DNA of 64,000 nt from an uncultured Aequorivita sp. (lineage in GTDB: Bacteria > Bacteroidota > Bacteroidia > Flavobacteriales > Flavobacteriaceae), in assembly GCA_937125455.1 (NCBI GenBank), contig CAKZLK010000047.1:62001-126000 (forward strand). Reading direction: 5' to 3'. Positions 53,114-60,940 of the stretch are shown in pieces. Within the stretch, counting starts at the first letter, position 1. Every line of letters starts with the position of its first letter. The position numbers and the translations under genes are program-made. A model generated the notes under the pieces. It was not told the DNA's origin, searched no databases, and worked only from the letters and a program-made list of their open reading frames with translations.

Positions 53114-54013
53114 TTAAAGTAACATTTCTTTAAAAGGAACAATAGTTTTAAAGCCTTTCCTTTTAAAGTAATCCATATTTGAAGTGTCTCCCGTTGCCAA
53201 AACGAAATCACCGCCCCAAGCACCCAAACTTTTGATTGTGTTGGGATAATCGCTAAAAAGTTGTTCTTTGATTGTTGGAAGATTTATAATTTCTGAAATA
53301 ATTTCCTCGTGAGCATCCATCAATTTTTCAAAATCTGAAAGGGAATAACACATCAAAAGTTCATTGCTTATATCTGAAATTCTTTGGATGGATTTTTGAT
53401 CAACCGAAGCATTTCTATATTTTGCAATTCCTTCTTTGCTATCTTGTTTTTTATTCAAATGGACAAAAAATATAAAATCTTTAAAATTCCAAGAAAGATG
53501 AATTTTCCTGAATTTCGGATTGTTATTTATCAACTCATATAAAATAGGAGAGTCATTTTGTGCAGCAGCAATATCGTAACCGCTTCCCCCGAAGCTATTT
53601 TTCAGAAGTTCAAAAGCACCCACATTTGCCCATTGCGCAATATTGTTTATCAATGTAGAGGAAGATCCCAAACCCCAATTGCGAGGAAAATCTAACTTTG
53701 TTGAAACTGCAAACCCTTTGGAGTCACCAAGAAAATAGGGGTTTAGCTTTTTTGCTTGTATAAGTATTTCTGATAATGTTTTTGAAAAAGTATTTTCTGG
53801 ATTGAAACCTTCTAAATCATTCAGATTAAAAACTTCTTCAAACCAAATTAACCCTTTCTCATCGTAACTTTTCCAATGAATCCCGTTTTTAGTTGAAAAC
53901 TGAACTTCCAAAGATTGTCCGTGTTTTGTTGGAATGGACAAGGCAGTGGCTCCATCGAGAACAACGTATTCGCCGGTGAGCAATAATTTGCCGTTGCTGT
54001 GGAACTTCTGCAT
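53114..54013 (-). CDS. GHMP kinase, GYDIA subfamily
   Basis: The 299-residue product has the GHMP opening FHSNGKLLLTGEYVVLDGAT, the glycine/serine motif WGLGSSSTLINNIA (ATP binding) and GGSGYDIAAAQNDS, which gives the subfamily its name. GHMP kinases phosphorylate mevalonate, phosphomevalonate or similar small molecules. It lies 2 bases from the HMG-CoA reductase gene, so a mevalonate-pathway kinase role is likely; the exact substrate is not known. It ends near the second tRNA-fragment terminator on the opposite strand. Confidence 0.9.
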   Translation of the reverse strand: MQKFHSNGKLLLTGEYVVLDGATALSIPTKHGQSLEVQFSTKNGIHWKSYDEKGLIWFEEVFNLNDLEGFNPENTFSKTLSEILIQAKKLNPYFLGDSKGFAVSTKLDFPRNWGLGSSSTLINNIAQWANVGAFELLKNSFGGSGYDIAAAQNDSPILYELINNNPKFRKIHLSWNFKDFIFFVHLNKKQDSKEGIAKYRNASVDQKSIQRISDISNELLMCYSLSDFEKLMDAHEEIISEIINLPTIKEQLFSDYPNTIKSLGAWGGDFVLATGDTSNMDYFKRKGFKTIVPFKEMLL

Positions 54014-54015
54014 AA

Positions 54016-55329
54016 CTACTGTCTAAGGTTTTCCAATAAAGAAACTACCGAACTATGCGAAACAGCATTCTCTTTAAAAAATTCCATTGCCACATTTTTT
54101 TCTTCTGTTGAAGCTGCTAGCTGGTTTAAAATATTCATTAAGTGCATTTTCATATGCCCCTTTTGAATTCCCGTGGTCACCAAAGAGCGTACTGCTGCGA
54201 AGTTTTGGGCTAAACCGGCAACGGCCAGAATTTTCATCAGTTCCTTTGCATCGGGTTTTTGAAGAATCTCAAAAGCCAATTTTGTTAATGGGTGAAGTGA
54301 AGTCAATCCACCAACGGTACCAACAGCCAAAGGCAACTCAATCCAGAAAGTAAAAATACCATCTTCAATTTTTGCGTGTGTCAAACTTCCGTAATAACTA
54401 TTTCGTGCGGCATAGGCGTGCACGCCAGCTTCTACAGCACGAAAATCATTTCCCGTTGCCAAAACAACTGCGTCCACACCATTCATAATTCCTTTATTGT
54501 GGGTAACAGCTCGTCTAGTCTCGGTTTTTGCGATTTCAATGGCACGGACAAATTTTTCAGCAAAGTGTTTTCCTTCGTAGTGTTTTGTTGTGAGTTCTTC
54601 CACTTTACAGCTCACTTCCGCCCGAACCAAACACTCCGGAACATAGTTGGAGAGAATACTCATTACCACTTCTGGATAGATTTCAGCTTTCTGAAATGGT
54701 TTAAAATCCCTGGCTTCTGCCTCAAAAGTATGCGCCATTTGCTCCAAACAACTATTGATGAAGTTGGCACCCATGGCATCCAATGTTTCAAAAGTAGCGT
54801 GAATGTAAAAATAGCCTTCCAAGATGTGCGATTTGTCTACTAATGATAGCTCTAAAAGACCGCCGCCACGTTGTTTCATATTTTTTTCAATGGATTGGAT
54901 GCTGTCGCGCAGTTTAGGATTAACCTCTTCAAAGAAGTCTTCAATATCCTTTTCCTTTCCATAGAAATTGAAATGAATCTGACCATTTTTTTCTGTGGAA
55001 ATCACTTCGGCTTTAAATCCACCACGTTCCAGCCAAAATTTGGCAGCATTACTCGCCGCAGCTACAACGGAACTTTCTTCAGTAACCATTGGCAAAGCAT
55101 AAAGCTTTTCGTTAATTAAAAAATTTGGCGCAATGCCAAAAGGCAAATAATAATTGGAAAGGGTATTTTCTATGAAATCGTCGTGAAGTTGTTGCAATGA
55201 TGGGTTGTCATTCCAGTAATTTTTTAAAATTTGAACGGATTTTGGATTGCTTTGCAAGTAATTTTCGGCAAGCCATTCAATTTTTTCAGCTTTGGATTTT
55301 TTTGAAAATCCGGTGACGGGTTGGTTCAT
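54016..55329 (-). CDS. Hydroxymethylglutaryl-CoA reductase, class II type
   Basis: The 437-residue enzyme makes mevalonate from HMG-CoA, or runs the reverse reaction in degradation. Key segments are EESSVVAAASNAAKFW, TLDAMGANFINSCLEQMAH, ETRRAVTHNKGIMNGVDAVV with the catalytic Lys, LATGNDFRAVEAGVHAYAAR with the catalytic Asp, and GTVGGLTSLHPLTKLAF. The organisation is that of bacterial class II reductases. It is the upstream gene of a two-gene unit with the GHMP kinase, which supports isoprenoid synthesis. Confidence 0.94.
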   Translation of the reverse strand: MNQPVTGFSKKSKAEKIEWLAENYLQSNPKSVQILKNYWNDNPSLQQLHDDFIENTLSNYYLPFGIAPNFLINEKLYALPMVTEESSVVAAASNAAKFWLERGGFKAEVISTEKNGQIHFNFYGKEKDIEDFFEEVNPKLRDSIQSIEKNMKQRGGGLLELSLVDKSHILEGYFYIHATFETLDAMGANFINSCLEQMAHTFEAEARDFKPFQKAEIYPEVVMSILSNYVPECLVRAEVSCKVEELTTKHYEGKHFAEKFVRAIEIAKTETRRAVTHNKGIMNGVDAVVLATGNDFRAVEAGVHAYAARNSYYGSLTHAKIEDGIFTFWIELPLAVGTVGGLTSLHPLTKLAFEILQKPDAKELMKILAVAGLAQNFAAVRSLVTTGIQKGHMKMHLMNILNQLAASTEEKNVAMEFFKENAVSHSSVVSLLENLRQ

Positions 55330-55398
55330 TTAAGTAAATATCATTAGGTTGCAAAGATAGCGTTTCAGTATAGTTTCTTCGGAATCATTTAAAAAAAG

Positions 55399-55440
55399 AA
55401 AAGGATTTTAAAAACTAAGCTCTGTTTTTAAAATCCTTTT
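55399..55440 (-). terminator. Bidirectional-looking terminator after rpsTHX
   Basis: AAAAGGATTTTAAAAAC and GTTTTTAAAATCCTTTT pair perfectly across an eight-base loop, flanked by A and T runs. It is 32 bases beyond the bTHX stop codon and 70 bases ahead of the HMG-CoA reductase gene. Confidence 0.85.
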
Positions 55441-55471
55441 TCATTCAACTTAAAACGAAAATCAATCTATT

Positions 55472-55603
55472 TTAAGCTTCTTTTTTTTGTGCGTCTTTGG
55501 TCGGTTTTGGACGGATATTGAATTTTTTTCGTCGCGGTCTCAATTTTCCAAAACTGCCAATATTAATCTTTCCACGTTTAGTTTTTTTATCACCTTTCCC
55601 CAT
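55472..55603 (-). CDS. 30S ribosomal protein bTHX
   Basis: The 43-residue product MGKGDKKTKRGKINIGSFGK continues with LRPRRKKFNIRPK; this very basic N-terminus is the bTHX signature, a small peptide bound at the top of the 30S head. It is too short for ordinary ORF thresholds. The ATG shares a base with the stop codon of the preceding 42-codon ORF (TAATG), so translation is coupled. A strong hairpin follows its stop. Confidence 0.9.
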   Translation of the reverse strand: MGKGDKKTKRGKINIGSFGKLRPRRKKFNIRPKPTKDAQKKEA

Positions 55604-55731
55604 TATTTTTTATTTTGTTGTTTCTTGATGATTTTTTCATCTAAATCAAAATCATTTGTCTTTATGTTTCTGTTCCCAGTTGGGTTTGTTGGGGTTTTCT
55701 GTTCTTTTGATCTTTCAAATTTCTTTTCCAT
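55603..55731 (-). CDS. Small basic protein upstream of bTHX
   Basis: The 42-residue product (MEKKFERSKEQKTPTNPTGN at the start, then a D/E/K/Q-rich tail) is fully hydrophilic and has no known domain. The start ATG is at 55731; the open frame extends further up, but with no better start. The stop overlaps the bTHX start by one base, so the two are coupled. Small proteins precede bTHX in other Bacteroidota too, which makes it probably genuine. Confidence 0.6.
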   Translation of the reverse strand: MEKKFERSKEQKTPTNPTGNRNIKTNDFDLDEKIIKKQQNKK

Positions 55732-55815
55732 AATTTCTCTGCGTTTTAATTTAAAATTAATTTTAAAATAAAAAATCCAAATCATAAATTTTATTAAACC
55801 CTTATTAAATAATGG

Positions 55816-56583
55816 TTAAACCCTTATGATTGAACTAATAAAGCTTGTAATTCCTCCCAAACCTTTTTCTGAAAGCATTTTTATGAAAGCGCTGCCAATA
55901 ATGGCGCCATTAGTATTTTTTGTGGCTTGTTGAAAAGATTTTGAATCGCTAATTCCGAAACCCACAATTAGGGGGCTATTGAGTTTCATGGAAGCGATTC
56001 GTTCAAAATAATTTTCCTGTTCTTCTCCAAACCCGTCGGAGCTTCCAGTAACGCTGGCGCTACTCACCATATAAATAAAACCTTCGGAAGCAGAATCAAT
56101 TTGTCGAATCCGTTCTTCGGAGGTTTGGGGCGTGATCAAAAAGATATTGATTAATTCATATTTTTTGAAGATTTCAGCATAATGTTCTTCATATTCTGCC
56201 AAAGGGAGGTCAGGGAGAATCAATCCATCAATTCCAACTTCTGCACATTTTTTACAGAAATTTTCTACCCCAAATTGAAGCACGGGATTAAAATAACCCA
56301 TAAGTATCAATGGAATAGAAACAGTTGCTCGAACGTCTTTTAATTGCTGAAAAAGTAGATCGGTTGTCATTCCATTTTTCAAAGCCTCTTGTGAACTCGC
56401 TTGAATAGTGGGGCCATCAGCTAAGGGATCGCTAAAGGGCAAGCCAATTTCAACCAAATCGACTCCACTTTTTTCCAATTCCTGAAGTATTTCAACCGTA
56501 TCATCCAATTTTGGATAGCCTGCTGTGAAATAGATGGAGAGCAGTCTTTTGTTTTCTGAAAGTTTATTTTGAATTTTGTTCAT
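55816..56583 (-). CDS. trpA: Tryptophan synthase alpha chain
   Basis: TrpA cleaves indole-3-glycerol phosphate to indole and glyceraldehyde 3-phosphate, and channels the indole to TrpB. The 255-residue barrel has the catalytic Glu45 in VDLVEIGLPFSDP and Asp56 in LADGP, then ILMGYFNPVL, GLILPDLPL and VSSASVTGS with the phosphate-binding loop near GFGISDSKS. It follows trpB with a 1-base gap. It is the last gene of the operon; two small genes follow 84 bases on. Confidence 0.97.
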   Translation of the reverse strand: MNKIQNKLSENKRLLSIYFTAGYPKLDDTVEILQELEKSGVDLVEIGLPFSDPLADGPTIQASSQEALKNGMTTDLLFQQLKDVRATVSIPLILMGYFNPVLQFGVENFCKKCAEVGIDGLILPDLPLAEYEEHYAEIFKKYELINIFLITPQTSEERIRQIDSASEGFIYMVSSASVTGSSDGFGEEQENYFERIASMKLNSPLIVGFGISDSKSFQQATKNTNGAIIGSAFIKMLSEKGLGGITSFISSIIRV

Positions 56584-56584
56584 C

Positions 56585-57766
56585 TTATAAATTGAAATGT
56601 TTGATATAAGTATCTAAATCTTTATCCCCACGTCCGCTCAAGTTCACAACAATAACATCATCCTTTTTAAATTTTCTAGTTTCAAAAATGGCGAGCGCGT
56701 GGCTGGATTCAATAGCAGGAATAATACCTTCCAGTTTGCAGAGTTCAAGTCCCGCTTCCATAGCTTCGTCATCGGTTATTGAAATAAATTCCCCGCGCCC
56801 GCTTGCAAAAAGACTGGCGTGCATAGGCCCAACACCCGGATAATCCAGTCCTGCCGAAATGGAGTGGGGTTCGGTAATTTGTCCGTCGGCAGTTTGCATC
56901 AACAGGGTTTTACTTCCGTGAATAATCCCAACTTTCCCCAAAGCTGAAGTTGCAGCGCTTTCCCCACTATCAATTCCCTTTCCTGCAGCTTCAACGGCGA
57001 TAATTCCAACTTCCGGAGTTTCCAAATAATGATAAAAAGCACCGGCCGCGTTACTGCCGCCACCAACACAGGCTACCACAAAATCCGGATTTTCACGACC
57101 TTCTTTTTCTTTGAGCTGGGTTTTTATTTCTTCAGAAATTACACTTTGAAATCGCGCAACCATATCCGGGTAGGGATGTGGCCCAACCACACTACCTATA
57201 ATATAATGTGTATCCACCGGATTATTTATCCAATCGCGAATTGCTTCATTCGTGGCGTCTTTTAAGGTTTTACTGCCGCTCGTTGCAGGAACCACTTTTG
57301 CGCCCAGCATTTTCATTCGAGCAACGTTTGGCGCTTGGCGTTTTATATCGACTTCCCCCATAAAAACGATGCACTCCAAACCCATTAAGGCGCATACGGT
57401 GGCAGTTGCAACTCCGTGTTGCCCAGCGCCTGTTTCGGCAATGATTCGTGTTTTGCCCAATCGTTTCGCCATTAAAATCTGCCCAATGGTGTTGTTTACC
57501 TTATGTGCGCCTGTATGACAAAGATCTTCTCGTTTTAAATAGATTTTGGTATTGTATTTTTCTGAAAGACGCTTCGCAAAATATAGGGGAGTCGGTCGCC
57601 CCACATAATCTTTCAGCAATTCGTGAAACTCTTTTTGAAAAGATTCTTCCGCCATTACTTTTAAATAATTCTGCCGAAGCTCCTCCACATTTGGGTAAAG
57701 CATTTCAGGAATGTACGCTCCGCCAAACTCGCCGTAATAGCCTTTTTCGTTTACGTTATAGTTCAT
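56585..57766 (-). CDS. trpB: Tryptophan synthase beta chain
   Basis: TrpB condenses indole with serine to tryptophan, using pyridoxal phosphate. The 393-residue product has [12 protein letters not shown], the PLP-binding Lys89 in [42 protein letters not shown] for the phosphate, and [11 protein letters not shown] at the end. The catalytic residues are in place. Its start is preceded by a heptanucleotide array (57771-57810) that fills the ribosome-binding region. Its stop abuts trpA. Confidence 0.97.
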   Translation of the reverse strand: MNYNVNEKGYYGEFGGAYIPEMLYPNVEELRQNYLKVMAEESFQKEFHELLKDYVGRPTPLYFAKRLSEKYNTKIYLKREDLCHTGAHKVNNTIGQILMAKRLGKTRIIAETGAGQHGVATATVCALMGLECIVFMGEVDIKRQAPNVARMKMLGAKVVPATSGSKTLKDATNEAIRDWINNPVDTHYIIGSVVGPHPYPDMVARFQSVISEEIKTQLKEKEGRENPDFVVACVGGGSNAAGAFYHYLETPEVGIIAVEAAGKGIDSGESAATSALGKVGIIHGSKTLLMQTADGQITEPHSISAGLDYPGVGPMHASLFASGRGEFISITDDEAMEAGLELCKLEGIIPAIESSHALAIFETRKFKKDDVIVVNLSGRGDKDLDTYIKHFNL

Positions 57767-57770
57767 ATTT

Positions 57771-57810
57771 TGAGTATTGAGTATTGAGTATTGAGTATTG
57801 AGTATTGAGT
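57771..57810. repeat. Heptanucleotide tandem repeat directly upstream of trpB
   Basis: TGAGTAT is repeated 5.7 times without a mismatch (40 bases). In the leftward transcript it reads ACTCAATACTCAATACTC and ends 4 bases before the trpB start codon, so it takes the place of any Shine-Dalgarno or initiation region. It lies 18 bases after the trpF stop codon. Confidence 0.95.
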
Positions 57811-57827
57811 CGTGTTCGGGTTTGCCA

Positions 57828-58475
57828 TTAGTCTTGTTTCATAGTAGAAATGAATTTCTTTAAAGCCGAAACATCTTTCAATCCCGGCTCAATTTCAAAC
57901 TTGCTATTCACATCAATCGCGTGAATGGGAAGGTTTGTTTTTAGAATTTCTATAAGGGAGTCAATTTCTTCCAAACCTATACCGCCGCTTAAAATGAAAG
58001 ATTTCTTGGAAGTGTAATTTTTTAAAATCTCCCAATTGAAAGTGTAACCATTTCCGCCTTTTTCTTTTCCTTTTGTATCGAACAGGAAATTATCAACAAC
58101 ATTTTCATAGGATTGTAAAACTTTGAAATCGAATTCATTTTTTATCGAAAATACTTTCCATATTTCAATTTTAGAGGCTTCGACAAGCTCAGCCTGACAT
58201 TTCGCTTTTAACTGTTCGCAAAAATCTACACTTTCATCGCCGTGCAATTGAATTACATCCAACTTATATTTTTCAACCTTTACTAAAATTTCTTCCAAAG
58301 TTGCATTTACAAAAACACCAACTTTTTTAATTCCAGCCGGTAACTCAGGAATGACTTCGCCGTCAAAAAATCTCGGACTTTTTTCATAAAAAATAAAACC
58401 CAAATAATCTGGCTGAAGTACTGCAACTTCAGCTACATTGTGTTTCATTCCACAGATTTTTAGCAATGTTTTCAT
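57828..58475 (-). CDS. trpF: Phosphoribosylanthranilate isomerase with in-frame repeat insertion
   Basis: TrpF converts phosphoribosylanthranilate to the carboxyphenylaminodeoxyribulose phosphate. The 215-residue barrel has the catalytic Cys8 in [23 protein letters not shown], and Asp133 in [14 protein letters not shown]. Residues 93-100 (CQAELVEA) are encoded by a copy of the interspersed repeat, inserted between helix and strand, where homologues pass directly from the helix to an IxK(A/V)F strand. The frame stays open and the active-site residues are retained, so it is probably functional. It overlaps trpC by 4 bases. Confidence 0.95.
   Translation of the reverse strand: MKTLLKICGMKHNVAEVAVLQPDYLGFIFYEKSPRFFDGEVIPELPAGIKKVGVFVNATLEEILVKVEKYKLDVIQLHGDESVDFCEQLKAKCQAELVEASKIEIWKVFSIKNEFDFKVLQSYENVVDNFLFDTKGKEKGGNGYTFNWEILKNYTSKKSFILSGGIGLEEIDSLIEILKTNLPIHAIDVNSKFEIEPGLKDVSALKKFISTMKQD
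58177..58199 (-). repeat. Interspersed repeat copy inside the trpF coding region
   Basis: Read leftward it contains CAGGCTGAGCTTGTCGAAGC, matching 878-900 with one difference in about 22 bases. It encodes CQAELVEA in the trpF frame. Such repeats in the rest of the window are intergenic; this one is the only coding copy that I see. Confidence 0.85.
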
Positions 58476-59254
58476 CTTAATTTTTCAATAAATTGCTTTG
58501 CAGTTTCGCCGGGATTTTCGGTTTTCATAAAGTTTTCACCAATTAAAAAACCTTCGAAACCGTATGTTCTCAATTCTTTAATGGTTTCAACATCACTGAT
58601 TCCGCTTTCGGATATTTTTACAAAATCGGTTGGAATTTCTTTTGAAAGCTTTCTGCTGGTTTCAATATTCACTTTGAAGTTTTTCAGATTCCGATTGTTT
58701 ACCCCAATCATATCAACATTCGGTAACAAAGATTTTTGAAGCTCTTCAGAATTATGAACTTCCAGCAAAACGTCCAGTTTTAAAATTTTTGCCAAATGCG
58801 AAAACTGCTTCAGCTCTTCCACAGAAAGGCAGGCGGCAATCAATAAAATGGCATCTGCACCATAAGCTTTTGCTTCATAAATTTGATAGGGATCAATTAT
58901 AAATTCCTTCCGAAGAATTGGGATGGAAACCGTTTTCTCCGCCACCAATAAATCGTCCAGCGAGCCGCCAAAAAAGTTGGAATCCGTTAATACCGAAATT
59001 CCTTTGGCGCCAGCAAGTTCATAGCCAGAAACCACTTCGTGTAACAAAACCTTATCGTTTATTACCGATTTGCTGGGCGAACGGCGTTTGTGTTCCGCGA
59101 TGATACCGGTGGTTGAAATGCGCAACGCTTCCGCCAACGATTTTGTTTCTTTCGCAAACAGCGGAAACTTTTCAAGCAAGCGTACTGGAATTGCTTCTTT
59201 TTTTGCGGAAACTTCTTTGAATTTGTAGGCAGTTATATTTTCTAATATTGTCAT
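58472..59254 (-). CDS. trpC: Indole-3-glycerol phosphate synthase
   Basis: TrpC closes the indole ring in the fourth step of tryptophan synthesis. The product (260 residues) has IIAEHKRRSPSKSVIN with the catalytic Lys, GISVLTDSNFFGGSLDDL, PILRKEFIIDPYQIYEAKAY with the second Lys, LEVHNSEEL, GVNNRNLKNF and SESGISDVETI. It overlaps trpF by 4 bases, so is coupled to it. Upstream, a perfect 16-bp inverted repeat separates it from trpD. Confidence 0.97.
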   Translation of the reverse strand: MTILENITAYKFKEVSAKKEAIPVRLLEKFPLFAKETKSLAEALRISTTGIIAEHKRRSPSKSVINDKVLLHEVVSGYELAGAKGISVLTDSNFFGGSLDDLLVAEKTVSIPILRKEFIIDPYQIYEAKAYGADAILLIAACLSVEELKQFSHLAKILKLDVLLEVHNSEELQKSLLPNVDMIGVNNRNLKNFKVNIETSRKLSKEIPTDFVKISESGISDVETIKELRTYGFEGFLIGENFMKTENPGETAKQFIEKLR

Positions 59255-59275
59255 TTCGTGATTTATTTTGTCCGG

Positions 59276-59320
59276 TCGAGCGCAGTCGAGACCTCTCTAT
59301 TAGTTCTCGACTGCGCTCGA
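59276..59320. repeat. Perfect inverted pair of the interspersed repeat between trpD and trpC
   Basis: TCGAGCGCAGTCGAGA at 59276-59291 and its exact reverse complement at 59305-59320 are separated by 13 bases. The core GAGCGCAGTCGA is the shared repeat family. The transcript can form a 16-bp hairpin inside the trp message; no T-run follows, so it is not a standard terminator. Confidence 0.9.
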
Positions 59321-59328
59321 ACTGACAT

Positions 59329-60327
59329 TTATTTATTTATTGATAGGACCTGCAATTTTTTCAATGAATTCAATGCTTTTCCGGATTGCAATGATTCTTG
59401 CGCTTTTTCAAAACCTTCTTTTATCGTGCAATTCTCCACTACTGAAATTGCCATTCCAGCATTTGCGCAGACTACGTTATTTTGGGCTTCTTTACCTTTT
59501 CCGTTTAAAATATCCATAAAAATTTCTGCAGAATCTTTTACCGTTTCGCCACCAAATATTTCAGATTCCTCAATTTTCTTCACACCGAAATCTTCAGCGT
59601 TCAAAATACTTTCTGAATTTTTTGATATCACTTTCACGGGGCCGGTTAGCGATATTTCATCATAACCGTCAATTGCGTGCAGGATCGCGTAATTTTTTTC
59701 GCTTTTTTGATAGAGATAGCCGTACATTCTGGCTAATTCCAAGTCGAAAACCCCAACTAATTGGTTTTTTGGAAATGCTGGATTTACCATTGGCCCAAGC
59801 ATATTGAAGAAGGTTTTTACGCCTAATTCTTTTCGGATGGGAGCTACATTTTTCATTGCGGGGTGGAAGAGTGGCGCGTGCAAAACGCAAATTCCTGCTT
59901 CATCCAAACAGCGTTTTAAAAAATCTTCTTTGTTGCTGAATTTTATGCCCAAAGCTTCCATCACGTTGCTGCTTCCGCTAACAGAAGAAACGCCGTAATT
60001 ACCGTGTTTGGTTACTTTCAAACCTGCGCCAGCTGTAATGAAAGATGCCAAGGTTGAAATATTAAAAGTGTTTTTTCCGTCTCCGCCCGTTCCGCATAAA
60101 TCAATGGTGTTGTATTCGCTGAAATCTACTGCCAAACACAGGTCTAGCAAGGCATCGCGAAAACCTTCCAGTTCTTCCAAACTTACGTTTCGCATCATAA
60201 AAACCGTCAAAAAAGCAGCAATCTGGTTTTGGTTGTATTTTCCTTCGGAAATATTTACCAAAACAGTTCTTGCTTCTTCTTTTGAAAGCTGCTCATGATT
60301 TATTAATCTGTTTAAAATCTGTTTCAT
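59329..60327 (-). CDS. trpD: Anthranilate phosphoribosyltransferase
   Basis: TrpD joins anthranilate to phosphoribosyl pyrophosphate. The 332-residue product has the helical N-terminal domain (QLSKEEARTVLVNISEGKYN), then the glycine-rich PRPP site DLCGTGGDGKNTFNISTLAS, KHGNYGVSSVSGSSNVMEAL, FHPAMKNVAPIRKELGVKTF and LGPMVNPA. Its start codon directly follows the trpG stop codon. The repeat pair at 59276-59320 lies between it and trpC. Confidence 0.97.
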   Translation of the reverse strand: MKQILNRLINHEQLSKEEARTVLVNISEGKYNQNQIAAFLTVFMMRNVSLEELEGFRDALLDLCLAVDFSEYNTIDLCGTGGDGKNTFNISTLASFITAGAGLKVTKHGNYGVSSVSGSSNVMEALGIKFSNKEDFLKRCLDEAGICVLHAPLFHPAMKNVAPIRKELGVKTFFNMLGPMVNPAFPKNQLVGVFDLELARMYGYLYQKSEKNYAILHAIDGYDEISLTGPVKVISKNSESILNAEDFGVKKIEESEIFGGETVKDSAEIFMDILNGKGKEAQNNVVCANAGMAISVVENCTIKEGFEKAQESLQSGKALNSLKKLQVLSINK

Positions 60328-60894
60328 TTAGCTTTCAATCCAATTTTTAATAATTTGTTTTCCCATTGGCGTCAGCACACTTTCGGGATGAAATTGTACC
60401 CCGCAAACATCGTATAGCTTATGCCGAAGCGACATAATTTGTCCGTTTTCATCTATGGAAGTAATTTCCAGAACTTCCGGGAAGCCTTCCTTTGATACTA
60501 CCCAACTGTGATATCGGCCAATTTCAATTTCTTTCTCAAGTCCTTTAAAAAGCGGTTCTTCCTCTGAAATAATGTAAGCTTTGGTAGAAACACCGTGAAA
60601 AACTTTGCTCAAGTTTTCAAGTTTTCCGCCAAAAACTTCACCGATTGCCTGTTGCCCCAAACACACGCCCAAAATAGGTTTTGAAGTTACGTATTTTTGA
60701 ATCACAGCCTTTAGTAATCCAGCTTCATCTGGAATTCCTGGGCCTGGTGAAAGAAGAATTTTGTCGTAATTTTCAGCTTCTTCCAAATAAAATTTATCGT
60801 TTCGCCTTACGGTTACCTCACAATCTAATTCCTCTAAATAATGAACCAAATTGTACACGAAACTGTCGTAATTATCTATTACTAATATTTTCAT
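60328..60894 (-). CDS. trpG: Anthranilate synthase component II (glutamine amidotransferase)
   Basis: TrpG supplies ammonia from glutamine to TrpE. The 188-residue class I amidotransferase has ILVIDNYDSFVYNLVHYLEE at the start, the oxyanion loop LLSPGPGIPDEAG, nucleophile Cys in GVCLGQQAIGEVFGG, and the catalytic His-Glu in GVQFHPESVLTPMG. Its stop abuts the trpD start. A repeat copy lies in the 46-base gap from trpE. Confidence 0.96.
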   Translation of the reverse strand: MKILVIDNYDSFVYNLVHYLEELDCEVTVRRNDKFYLEEAENYDKILLSPGPGIPDEAGLLKAVIQKYVTSKPILGVCLGQQAIGEVFGGKLENLSKVFHGVSTKAYIISEEEPLFKGLEKEIEIGRYHSWVVSKEGFPEVLEITSIDENGQIMSLRHKLYDVCGVQFHPESVLTPMGKQIIKNWIES

Positions 60895-60910
60895 CTCTTT
60901 TGTTTGATTA

Positions 60911-60936
60911 ACCCTTCGACTGCGCTCAGGGGGACA
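60911..60936 (-). repeat. Interspersed repeat between trpE and trpG
   Basis: Read leftward, the core is CCTGAGCGCAGTCGAAGGG, the same family as at 6865 and 22783. It lies in the gap between the trpE stop and trpG start, close to the trpG initiation region. Confidence 0.8.
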
Positions 60937-60940
60937 ATAA

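Noticed and set aside
54376-54843. A 155-codon plus-strand frame
   Set aside because: It lies opposite the conserved core of HMG-CoA reductase and reads as Cys/His-rich nonsense.
55487-55771. A 94-codon plus-strand frame
   Set aside because: It is antisense to bTHX and its coupled partner, which have a recognisable family sequence.
57771-57810. Possible CRISPR array
   Set aside because: The unit is only 7 bases and repeats with no spacers; it is a simple tandem array.
57828-58475. trpF as a pseudogene because of the repeat insertion
   Set aside because: The frame is intact and catalytic Cys8 and Asp133 are kept; the operon neighbours are all intact.
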